NCBI RefSeq assembly: GCF_964340395.1
Contig: NC_135561.1
Location: forward strand, 2,969,501-3,033,500
Direction of reading: 5' to 3'
Origin: Glandiceps talaboti
Taxonomy: Eukaryota; Hemichordata; Enteropneusta; Spengelidae
DNA: 64,000 nucleotides
The notes below the pieces were generated by a model. That model was not told where the DNA came from. It saw only the letters and a program-made list of their open reading frames with translations, and made no database searches. Position 1 is the stretch's first letter. Every line of letters starts with the position of its first letter. Of the stretch, positions 12,396 through 24,600 are shown one piece after another. Made by a program: the position numbers and the translations under genes.

Positions 12396-14408
12396 ACACA
12401 CATATATGACAATGTGCTTCTTGGAGAGATGAGCTGCGGTCAGAATTTACGACAGGGTTAGCTGGGTAGGAATTAGAGGTCATCAAATAAAATTAGGGAT
12501 TGAAAGGGTGCCTCAACAAATTTTGAAACCAAAAGGGATTTTATTTGTAAGTGTAATGATGGAGCCATGGAGGCAGATACTATCACTAGAGGTAAAATTG
12601 ACGCTGTATTATAAACGTCAGAAGCAGCCGTTTACCTTGTACAGTGTGCGGCTTCAGCGGAACACTAGGCGCCTCACTTAACTAATCATTAGGCAGTCGA
12701 TAGCCAACCCCAACCTCACACCAAACCACACCATCCAAAATTATGACTGCAGTCTTAACTATGGGGTCGAATTTTCGAGTTCAGCTACGGGCATTTTAGC
12801 AGCGGTTGAACTTATCAATGACAGTACAGCAAATGTTTATATCTTGAGTGACAATTTATCGATTTCGCAATCTCTTTATTCTTACTTTTTCGAACGACAA
12901 CCTGCATTCTCGATATTACCGTGTTTCCATATGTCTAGGAACACAAATGTCGATGTCAGTCAGAACCGTACTTTTTGACATTTGTTCCTGTGTCCATTGA
13001 CAAGTGTGTACAGTGTTGACCCCAATGGTCAAAATCTAGTCATTTCAAAAGATTCAACGGGACATGATTATTTTCCACGACAAATGTTTACCTGTGATGT
13101 AGTATTCCTCAAGTGTAATCAGATAGAGTCTAAGAGCTGCAATTGACTTGGCAAAATGGAGGTTTACGCCACTAAGAACAGTTTTACATTAACAGGCTTA
13201 AATATACCAGGAAGGCAATTACACTCACTTCACAGAGGTCAGTTGTTGACGAATAATGTTGATGTAAGCTTTTGTAATGTATGTATTCTATATATGGTAT
13301 TGATTTACATATAGATTATTCAATCTAAGAAGTTGATTGAAATAAAATGCTTTGACTCTAGTGAAATTACTTGAACTTTTATGCGTCTTTTCGGCTGACA
13401 TATTTGCTGGATTGAAGTATTAAAGTCTTGCCAAGTGTCTCAACATATTAAAACCAGTGGATTTTATCCAACTTGTGCATAACTGTATTTACTAGATGAA
13501 GATTTGAAGAATGTGATATGTGGTGATTAGTCGAAACCGTAACACGTTACTACAAAACCAGAGTGAACACAGAGTTTCAATTAGGCGTTTTTGTATTTGA
13601 ATCATTCTGACTCGTCCAAAGTGATCTTGATTTGTGTTTACAGCGAGATAAAATGTATAATGTTATATGCTAGCGCGCTTTCACTATTGTAGTTGTTTTA
13701 CATATTTTGTAACTAAAACGTAGTGTGAGACATAAAAAAACATCGTGCTGCCTAATTGAAACAAACTCTATAGTCACTCTTATTTGGTAGTATATAATTT
13801 TAGACTGTAAATTAAAGAAGGCGAAAAAGGTGTTTCTAAATTGACAACATTTTCAAATTGATGTTATCTTCAATAGTTATAGCAACATTTCTTTGATTGT
13901 TTGATATTGTGAATTATTCATCGGGCAAGACATGTTCCTATTTATCAAAAATCACGACGGTGATATCGTACATGTATATCGGCTCATCAAAAGAAATGCT
14001 TTGTTCCCAAAATGTATTGACCACAGACCACAAAGCTTTAATACTCCATGTATTTCCTCAAGAGGTAAGCGAACATTACATTAATAGTCAGGGGAGCTGC
14101 TTTACTTTGAAATTGTTGGAGCAGTCGTGCCTGGCCTTGTTCTATACGAGGGACGTTTACGCCACTATGATGTGTAGTCTCAATATTACCGTATATGATC
14201 AAACCATGATTACTTGTTTATAGGGAACAATTATGTGTGATTTTAAACATATTAGCACATGTGTAAATGAAACTAATCACTATTTAGAAAATACATATCA
14301 CTACGAAAAGTACATATCTGAAATGGGAATTTGCATCATAATTGTATCAGATTTTTAACTTATCATGTATCATGTACACAGTTTGATTCACATTATTAAT
14401 CGTGTTTT
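12396..14408. other. No supported feature
   Basis: Contains an ATG-less open stretch near 12430-12690 and a 108-codon frame at 13897-14223. Neither has recognisable motifs or convincing splice sites. Confidence 0.45.
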
Positions 14409-15290
14409 AGGGGGGGGTTACCTCCCGTAAGGGAGTGTTATTGTTATGCCTTTGTTTGGCTTTGTGTCTTTGTGTTTATATGTGTATATATGTCTGTCTC
14501 TCTGTCTGTCTGTCCGTCCGTCCGTCTGTCTGTTTGAGGACACGATATCTATAACACTACAGCAACGATTCTAATGAACTTTGCTACACATCTTCCATAC
14601 GCAAAACACAAGAACTGATTAGACTTTGAAAAAGATTAATAAGTAATTTGCATAATTAATTATTTTAGTAATTAGGCTATATCTTAAGAATTCAAATTCC
14701 AAATTCAATAATTTGGTATATACATTAGGCATAACATAGCACATCGTTGCTGTAATTCTTGTTGATGTAACGTATAGTTTTAATGAATTATTTGCATAAT
14801 TGATGAGCTTTGGTAGTGAGACTATATTTTAAGAATGCAAGCTGCACATTCCATATAATTTGGCACATACATCAACCATAACAAACCACACGTATACTTT
14901 AAAGCGTGTTTGTATAGTGTCATTATGCTTGTTGATGTAGCTTATAGTTTCAATGAGAAATTTGTATAATTAATGATGTTCAGTAATTAAGACTATATCT
15001 AAAGATTGCATCTTTCAAATTTGTTATATACGTCAACCATAGTTAGCACGCATGTCCTATCAAGTCTGTTATTATAGTATTTACTTTTAACGAGTAATTT
15101 GAATAATTAATATAATTTGGAATTAGGCTGTTGTTAAGAATGCAAGTCAATATAATTTAGCACAGCCATCGACCATAATAAATCACACATATCCTCTAAA
15201 GCTTGTTAGCATAGTTTTTATTTTTAATGATTAATCTGCATAATTAATTATTTTCGGTAATTAGGCTATATCTAAATAATAATGCTTTCC
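14409..15290 (+). mobile_element. Hairpin + (TCTG)n + ~140-bp tandem repeat element, copy 2
   Basis: A G run leads to CCTCCCGTAAGGGAG (hairpin at 14422-14435), a TCTG/TCCG tract (14491-14533), a stretch with attctaatgaactttgct, and then about five degenerate units of about 140 bases. Units are marked by TTTGcATAATTAAT near 14648, 14790, 14959, 15097 and 15234, each followed by AATTAGGCTATATCTTAAGAATGCA-like and ataatttagcacat-like blocks. This is the same order of parts as at 8246-8748, with more core units. Confidence 0.65.
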
Positions 15291-18117
15291 AACGGTGTGT
15301 ATAGGAGCAACCTATGAGAGAGAGAAACTACAGTCAAATGGACAAATGAATGATACAAAACGAAAATGAATACCGATGGCTTTCATTTTTAACCAGGTGA
15401 CAATACGTGAATACACGATTTGTACAATGTATACTTCTTAATGTAGAGATGCGAATAACTTTTTAATCAAAGTTGCGTGATCAGGCATATGGGAGAAATT
15501 ACGAAACAGTTTAAATCGATCAAAGAAAGCGAAAATTGAATTGAAGTTGCTTATGAAGATAGTCTTGAAGGTAATAATTGTTGAAACGTGTATGCATGTA
15601 TGTGAATATAGTGTATGAGTAATCAAGTCAATATCTCTCTGTTTGTTAGTATGCAAGTTTTGTCATTCTCCATTGATCAATACGATTCACAGTATATCTA
15701 TCTACAAACAGAACACGTGTACAGTCACATAATCGGCAGTATTTTTTTTATTTTGGTGAATTGTCAACTCTTAATCAAAGGGCATGAAAACAAATATGCA
15801 AAGTAGCCACAACAAATGAACGTCGATAGGATTTCTGCATGAAAGCGTCTCGGAAACTGTTCATGCGACATCTTAGTATCGCATCATAACGTGTCCCAAT
15901 AATCTATTCCAGTCTATGTAATGATATGTTATTTTTGCAATCGATTACAGTAACCAAACAGCGAGTGCCGTATTCGTTTGATCAACTCCCTTGGCATAAC
16001 ATTGACAATGACATTTAACCAAAGGCTTACTTTTGCCTTATATATCTTCTCGAAATCGTAGCTTAGGGAAACGTATATGTCGGCTTTGACCTTGTACAAT
16101 ACAATGACAAATGTTGAGTACTCTTTTGAATGATCCCGTCTCAAACTGTGGTTTGCGTTATTTGTAACCATCAATGACTATCAGGTGTCTACGTAGCTGT
16201 GATTACATGTATATCTGCTCTGATATCTGTTAATCAATGTCTAAATATAATGTACTCTGGCAACGAATGTGTGTGCTATAAATCAATCTTACACCGTATT
16301 CTGTTAGTAGTATTTCTAGTGTGCTTATTCTCTAGACTTTTATAAGGTTTAAAAAGGTCAAATTTGAGAGATAGTGTTACATGGCCATTTAGGACTAACG
16401 ATGCAACCTCAGGTGTGTGTTATTTATGACGACACTTCGTACATATAGAAAAACCGCAAGAGGCAAGACAAGATAAAATAGGAGAGATGAGAAGCGCGAA
16501 AAGGACAGAATTTTCCACCATTAAACATGGCATGCGCACAACGATACACATGACAAAACAGAATTAAACGCCAACGCAAGCTTCCTTTTTGAACGATCTA
16601 TCAAAATCATTTTTAATCAGCATATATGTCGTAAAATATAATAACTGCCTTCCAGTTAAACATGTTTTTATTTCATAAAGTGAATTGTATCAAAGCTTAT
16701 TAACATTGTTATTATAATCGTTTACTTAATATGAGCAATTCAAGTTGGCTCGGCCTTCGGGGAATCAACTGTTTACAATTGTACCCATTAAAACAACAAT
16801 ATTGTTGTCTTAATCGACGAAAACATAGGTAATATCGTGTAAATACCAATACTGTATATGTAACACGTGTTCATAAGTGTTTCCTAGGTGCAATCTATTC
16901 ATTTCATATATTCCGAGTACAGAAAACCAATGGTACTTTAGTCGAGTAAATAGCACATCAATTTGTCTTTGAGGACACTCCAAGTCGGTATGGACTACTC
17001 GATGACACAAGTATGTGAAAACTATTTGAAGCTTGTTTAGTAGTGTGTTCAACTAGCAGGAGAACTAAAAGAAACTCAACTAATAGAGTCAGTTCTTAAT
17101 AGTTTGCTTAGTGATAAGCTGTGACGAGTAATAGCAAAAGCCGTATGGGAGATCGATAGCTTCCTATGGAAATGTCAATTGTTAGTTTTTGTTTGACGTT
17201 TGCATCCCTTTTAAAATTGAAGTGCATGTATGGCCAGAATTAATCGACTCAAGCCTTTTTTTTTACTTTTTAAATGCGTGTAAGACTCAGTTGTTTATAT
17301 TCAGGTATACTGTGTTTCCTCACTCAGAGATGTCATGTAAAATTTCGAAAAGCCGTTTGTCTGAAGCCTTCCTACTTAGGTTTTTTTATCTCGAGAAATC
17401 ATTTAGTTGTGAGACTGTGCAGGATTAAGGACGCCGCTATTTCTGAATTCGCATGCTTGTGTCAAGACACAGATTATCTACTTTAAGAAGGATGTATTAT
17501 GTAGTCCCCGTCAGGGTTTTCAGTTTTTATGCCTGACAGACTACTAAGTCGACGAGAACTGTAGACTCTCTCATAAAGAAATATAGCTACACCAAAAGAA
17601 AGAAAGGGGACCCATAAAGCGATTTACCGCAGGCCCTCATATTTATAATAAGCAGGTCAGGTTGGCTGAAATATGTTAATTAACTAAGTAGAATTATTGA
17701 ACAATATTAGTATTAATATATTATTACTTCAAGTGCTACGTTGATGTTGTAATTCTTTCATCTTACATTTTAATCTATGGAAATGAAACAATGTTTCGTG
17801 TTACTTACTTTCAGTTTTTTGTTTAAGAGAGGAGATCTTAGCAATGATTAAGCTTATTGCTATTTCCTGAGGCTATAGCAGGAATATTAAATGTAAGATA
17901 ATATGTGTCTTTTATACAAACGAATCTCTCCATGGGATATAAATTCATTGGAAAGAAGTGAAAGAAGAAATGTCATATAAACATCAACGATTGTCCTTTT
18001 CTGGAAAGAATCTTACCAGAGGAAATCATAGACTTTATAGAAATCATAGACAACACAAATATACATCCTCTCTTACTTATCTCTAAAAAATCAATTCATT
18101 GCTTAATGTTTAGTTTC
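15291..18117. other. No recognised feature
   Basis: Scattered open frames of fewer than 85 codons. I searched it by eye for the missing YDxRxRP exon of gene 1 and did not find one. Confidence 0.45.
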
Positions 18118-18175
18118 ATTCATTCATTTATTCATTCATTCATTCATTCATATATTCATTCATTTATCTATTCAG
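18118..18175. repeat. (ATTC)n microsatellite
   Basis: Slightly imperfect CATT/ATTC units. Confidence 0.9.
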
Positions 18176-18903
18176 TGAACAACAAATGTCACATGTTTCA
18201 TCGGGAATAGAAGCTGTATTTCGCTATATACGAATTCCTTTCAATACAATACAATTACTGTTATATAATTACGACTTCCTTCATCAAAGATCTGACACAC
18301 AATTGGTAACACAACACATGCGTTCATACACAGTACACTGTCGCCTTCGGGTACTTATATGTAAGCAGCTGCGCGGAATTACTAAAGTTTCATTAAATAA
18401 TTGCACAGTGTGAATCATAACTATTTTTCCAAATGCCCGTTGAAATAATTTATTGTTTATTGTTTTATTTCCTTTGTCAATCATCCATCCCAGTTAATAA
18501 ATGGGGTTTATAAGGTTGCTAACACACTTACACTTTTGTTAAATGTAGCTGTGTTCGTCTTCTAAAATCAATAATGGCGTGAAAAGCTTGGAAAGCAAAG
18601 GCTTTCTAATTACTGGAAGACTAGTGAGGTATTGATCGGTCATACAGCATGTCTTATCAGACAAAGCCATAGTTTATGCTCATCGGAACTAAGGTGATAG
18701 ATAGCATCAGTAATAAAAACAACCATATATTGTTCACAGCCAAGGGGTGGACAATCATGGGTTTACAATTACTAAACAGTGTGAAGTCTAAACTTTCTAT
18801 ATACGTGTATCTCATACACATGATATGTGCTCACTTTGCACATAATAGTTCTTTTTTTACTCAAAATGGCGGTGTGACATAACACAACCATGTCATATCT
18901 ATG

Positions 18904-19078
<175 letters not shown>

Positions 19079-19097
19079 CAGAAATTAAGATATCTTA

Positions 19098-19142
19098 AGT
19101 CATAACTCGGAGTTTCACGCTACTGCGATCCTCAGCTGACTC
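19098..19142 (-). ncRNA. Hammerhead-ribozyme-like core, family A, copy A4
   Basis: Read on the - strand: GAGTCA, then CTGAGGA, a stem II TCGCAGTAGCGT (CGC/GCG pairs), GAAAC, a minimal helix III ACT-CCG-AGT, U17 as the cleavage base, and ATGACTT, which pairs with GAGTCA to form a stem I of about six pairs after one mismatch. CUGANGA and GAAA are the invariant hammerhead core. The 10.1/11.1 position is U-U instead of the usual G-C, so activity is uncertain. The flank is shared with the repeats at 45.8-46.1 kb. Confidence 0.45.
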
Positions 19143-19578
19143 GGTCAGAATAATAAGGACTGTGTGTTCAAGTAGATTTTGGCTAGAACATTATATAACA
19201 GGATGGACGGACTAATCTACTATTCATGAGGTGTTTTTCTGATGTAATTAACTGGGAAGAACTTCATGTCTACACATTGATACAAGCTCTGATTTTTATT
19301 CAGGAGTTTGACTGTCTGTTTCTGTAATCAACTATTAGTATGTCCCATAAACATTTCCTTGTATTGCCAGTCTTTGACAATGCGGCGTAATTTATGAATA
19401 CCATAATTAACCTTTATTAATTTTAATAACCCCTAAGACAAATTATCAACGTTTTTTCCACATTGCATTTACCAGGCCCTGAAATAGTTTATAGAAGTCA
19501 TACGATTTGTATGTGTCATCTGAAATTATGTTCGTCGAACGCATTTAGTAAATAAAATTATATCAATTTTCTTTGTAG

Positions 19579-19646
19579 GAGAACCAGTTGTAATCAATGT
19601 CAGTCTGGACATTATTTCATTCCATTCAGTTTCTGAAACTGACATG
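19579..19646 (+). CDS. Gene 1 exon: N-terminal beta strand (…SLDI…SVSETDM)
   Basis: Acceptor ctttgtag, donor gtaagt. The exon starts with two bases of a split codon and then encodes 22 residues ending [10 protein letters not shown]. This matches the segment before loop D in GABA-A/glycine receptors, where SE..MD is conserved. It has an N-V-S glycosylation sequon. The equivalent exon of gene 2 (62054-62118) has the same phases and ends with the same ten residues. The leading split codon is x-GA, so the missing upstream exon must end with one base of a codon, probably G. Confidence 0.9.
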
Positions 19647-21496
19647 GTAAGTAATCATATCTATCATGCTGCTTCCAAATTTGATTGACGTGTCACTTTT
19701 TTTCTGGTTTTGTAATAGTCTATATTTTTTAAACGTGATTTCAGCACGTATCATTGAATTTATGTCAACTCGTCAAGAGTTATTGAAACAGCGTATGACC
19801 ATCAAATTACGCATGCGTGTTACTACGGTAACGTTCTATATTGACTAATAACGGTTTTGACAGATGTGTTTCATGCTATAATTTTTCTATTAAAATTTAG
19901 TTGATGAAATTCAAAGGCAAGTGACATATCCTAACCTGATTACCATTGACTGGTAATAGTACCTTTTTTAATGTGTACTCATTGGAAAATTGTTTACCGC
20001 TTTTACATCGCTTCTGAAATTCGCAAGTCAGCATGTTCTAATCAAGTATAAAACGCTGCCACGCCTAATGTACCTGCCCTTGCAATTAACACGACAGTTT
20101 TATAAAATGACTTGGAATTTGTTATTTCATTATATTGCAATTGTATGAATGAACAGGGGTCATTGTAGCCTTTGCACAGAAGCGACTTGAAGAAAGCACA
20201 GAATATCAAATAACATCGAAGTGGGATGAACCATAAATATAGAGTTACCATCATCCGTTATGTTCATAGAATGACTTGGAAGTCGATGAATTATCACCAC
20301 AGTCCATTCAGTGTGTGAATGTACTCGTTAAAAAGTATTCAAATTATCCCCTACTGAAAGGAATCGTGAGCAACGTTACAGCGACATAATTATGACATTT
20401 CAGGCCTCGGGTGATAGTAAGGCGGATAGATTTCAATGCATTTGTCATGCCATTTTCTTCCGATAGTTTTCACACAAGCCATCATATTTTTCAAAGCTTG
20501 AATGTTCAATTCAACTGAAAAAAATCTGCTGGAAAAATGCCATGTTTGAATTAAGTTAGATGGTTCGATCGGTTGCGCGTATTTGAGCGCACGTTGTAAA
20601 CAATTCTGTAGTTTGTAAATTTCTATATCCCCAGTGTATCTCTTTAACCATGTAATCAGTTGTAATTCCGAAAACAACCTCACATATATTATCAACAATT
20701 ATATTACGTTTTAGAAAAGAATGTTGATAATGTAATATAATATGGCAGTAGGCAAATGTTATAACGTTGTTGATTAAGTCTTACAAATAAGACGTCAACA
20801 GTATTTGAATTATTCATTTCCCAGTAACCTTTCAGTTTTTTGTTAAGTATGTGGATGTTGTTATGCTATGAAAGCTAATGGACAACGATTGACCTCTAAG
20901 TTGCTTTTGGTATAGAAATCCGTTAGTAACTACGAAGTAATGCAATGTCGAAAGAGAAAAAATGTTCTTGAACAGAAAGTGTAGACTTTATCATTCTACG
21001 TCACGCTATTATAGAATACACGAATATATTATTGTGTTACGAGTCACATACCTAATTATATCCATTCAGAATAGTATACACGAATGAATTAAACGTCACA
21101 CTTTGGATGAAAAAACTACCAAACTTTGCAGTTTGCCCATGATCACTTTCTTCATTCAACTCGCTTCACTTGTGTAATTCTACTCAACATTTCAAACGGT
21201 GAAAGATCCATGCTTTGTCCGTAGAATGTTATTACTACCAACCAGACTATTTACAGCGTTTGAATTAGGTGACACGATGTTTTCTTCGTCCCCAACGGGG
21301 ACTACTACGTTGGATCTCGTTCGCTCGTCTGTTCGTCCGTCCGTTATCACCTGTATCTCATACATGCATGGGCCAATTTCATCAAAACCTGGCACAAATG
21401 TCAGATGCTATAGTCACCTTATGCACGTCACTTTGACTTTGTTTTGCTACCTTCGCGATAATAGCCGAATGGTGGCCATATTTGTTGCAAAAGTTC

Positions 21497-21547
<51 letters not shown>

Positions 21548-21616
21548 GCAACACAACATCAACGATCACAACAATGGCGGCGATGACGATGACGATGACG
21601 ACGACGACGGCGACGA

Positions 21617-21664
<48 letters not shown>

Positions 21665-24600
21665 AAACAACAAGGAAGAGGAGAAATTATGTTTGTGATG
21701 TTTTCATCTTTTATTGTTGTCATGTGATAGGACTGGTCAGTTATGGTATATTTACAACAAGAATGGTTTGAACCACGGCTTAGACACAACGCAAGCCGAC
21801 CACTCACTTTAGCCGGCACAAATGTCTTCGATACAATTTGGGTGCCAGATACATTCTTTAAGCATGCAAAGACGACGGACTTGCATAAATCTCCTAAGAT
21901 GAACAGTTTGATCAGAATCAGTCAAAATGGCAAAATATATTACAGCTTGCGGTAAGTAGCCAATCCTCGTTAAAATGTTATTAAGCTCGTCCAAAAAAAC
22001 TCATGTGGTAACAGTTGTGTTTTAATCCACCATTACGAAGGTTTAGAACAAAATGATCAAGACGAAATGGGAATAATTGGAGAATAATCTGACGTTGTAT
22101 AGATGTCTGATCTGAAAGGTCAAAAGACGTCTTAAGCTTATCGGGAATTTGTGACGCATATCAGCAAGAAGGGAATATTGACAAAGAAACGTGCGGCTGT
22201 ACTTTACAATTTTACATTGTGCCTAGTTATATACTAGTGATCAAGATGTATATTAAATGATTCTATAGTTATACGAGTAAAGCTTATTCAATGCATAGGC
22301 CATTATGCGTGGTTTGTGGTATATAGGACAGGGTGACATGTACCTAACAGCATGAACAGTCACTCAGAAAATAAAGAGTAAGTCTTCTACTTTCAGAAGT
22401 TCATCTATGTTGAATTCGATAATATAAAACATACCGTTTTGATTTCAAGCAGTATTTCATAATTTAAGATTTAAACTTACGCTTAACTTACAACTTTAAC
22501 AGCATATCTGCATAAGAAGAACTTATTAAACGTGATAATTATTATATTGGTCTCTTTGATTTAGCTATTGAATTGTTATTTGTAAAAAGATGAGATGTCC
22601 AAGTGTACCATTGGGATCTAGAGATAACGTTTATATGAAGAAGTTTTCACTTGACAATTAGCTTTATTGTACATGAGGTGTGTCTAAGTATTATTCGAAG
22701 CACTGGTACAGTTTGATTTGGTAATGCCGTATAAGTCTGGTGTTCAAAGTAACAACCTCACATGAATGTATCACCGAATAGGTTTAGAAAAAAATACATT
22801 CGTAAAGTTGCTACTGTATTAATGTATAATTCCAGTGAGTTCCATGCCATTACTAATAATGGAACATGAACGCCAGAACTTGCGATCGAATCCCCAGCTG
22901 TATGTAATCACTCAAGGGGTGATGTGTGTTTCCGTTTATTCAGACAGTGGTTACTCAGTGGCAAAGACCATACCCAACTTTAAAATGTAACTTAACGTAT
23001 GTTTCCGTTTTTTTCGATCTGCAGAATGAGTATTACATCATCTTGTCATATGGACCTTCATACATTCCCCTTCGATAGCCAATTATGCAAGGAACAAGTT
23101 TCCTCGTGTAAGTAAACATCTCATATTCTTGGATTTGCATGACGTAATGTTTCTGACCTATTATATAATGTGAATTACATGTGCAGTTGTGGTAACAAAA
23201 ATCGTGAACATGTTGAGGAGTGAAACATTCGAAAATATTCACAACAGGCGAATGTATATGAGCGAAAAGAGATACTGAAACAATAGACAGGGAAGTAATC
23301 TGCAAAGAATAGCCACTGGGGAATGGATGGATGGGTGAATGAACGAAAGATTACATGAATGACGTCATCAGGTAACTGGGAGGAAAGATGTAGACGTATG
23401 GGGATGGAAGCGAGAAATGTTGAAAAAGAGAGAAAAACGGGAAAGGTAGGAGTAACAGGGCGAACGAAAACACGAATGAATGAAGGGATAGGGAATAGGT
23501 GGATGTTAGGAGGAGAAGGCGGAGGATGAGTGTAGAAATAGAAGAAGGGAGGATGAGAAGCGTTGATTATGGTGGAGCATCGGATTAAGAAACCTGGAGA
23601 GTGCATCATGTAATGAATAATCTCTGATCGAAACAGCTGAATTGCTATCATTCTATTTCGGCAAGTGTCTTTGATATTTTGTCCAGATACTCTAGGAGAG
23701 GAATTGATTCTCTCTGTATCCTCTACTAGGTCAGTTTTGATGACTTTTTAATACGACGGTCGACCACGCTCTCTTTAGATGGGGTTTAATTTCGTTTCCA
23801 AACAAATGGAATGTAGTTATTACAGTAGACGTATCGGAAAGGGTACGCCATTTACAGTGCGGTATTTATTTACTCCAGTCCCAAACCACTTTGACGCATA
23901 GTTTCAAAAATACTACTCTCATACCGCTGGTGCTGAAACGCATTAGTGAAATTGATTACAGCTGAGACATTGAAGGAAGTAGGGTTTCTCGGTGCCGTGT
24001 TCCTTTCTTATATGTAGTATTAGACGAAATCTGATCAATGATGCACTTGCTAACCTTGAGGTTGAAGGGTGGAATTTGACAATTTAATGTAACACTACCT
24101 CTGGTACATACAACTCCTAGGGTTGATGTGACATGTGCAAAAAAAATAAAACTAAAACCATGCGTTAGTACAACAGGATAGCATAGCATTTTAACCCCGA
24201 CTATAAATTATACATTTAATTTTCCTATCATAAAAGTGACAAAACTATACAAAAATAGACCGTATAGTATTGATACTGGTACAGTACTTCTATCTATATC
24301 GACTATATCAAACGCCCTAAACAAAGGTTTGACCGGCCGTGTGTGGGTAATGAAAGATTTGATCTGTAAGGCAATGTCACGCTTAAAGGTCCCAAGGTTA
24401 TCAGTTACATACAGGCTTGAATCAGACTTTCATGAAAAATGTGGAATGGTAGCGTGCCGCCGTATTGGCTGACAAAGCCTTAACGACCAATGAATACCTA
24501 TCTGCAAACCATTATAGTTCCATTCTTTACTCATTAAACCAAATAAAAAAGAAGGACCTAGTAAACATTGTACACATTCTTTGAATACTCCTCAAGAATG

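Larger units (their letters stand above)
19647..21730 (+). other. Gene 1 intron between strand exon and loop D exon
   Basis: Begins gtaagt and ends gtgatag. It contains a hairpin/tetranucleotide element near 21288 and two trinucleotide arrays. A 102-codon - strand frame at 20390-20698 has no recognisable motif. Confidence 0.8.

Noticed and set aside
12430-12690. ATG-less open stretch with …LKPKGILFVSV…, loosely like a methyltransferase strand
   Set aside because: Similarity is a few residues only, there is no catalytic motif or splice pair, and its start overlaps a short block (cagaatttacg.cagggg) also seen at 62920, which looks repetitive.
13897-14223. 108-codon open frame with an internal GTAAGC
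   Set aside because: No family resemblance and no matching acceptor or neighbour exon.
20390-20698. 102-codon - strand frame in gene 1 intron
   Set aside because: No recognised motif, signal or splice evidence.
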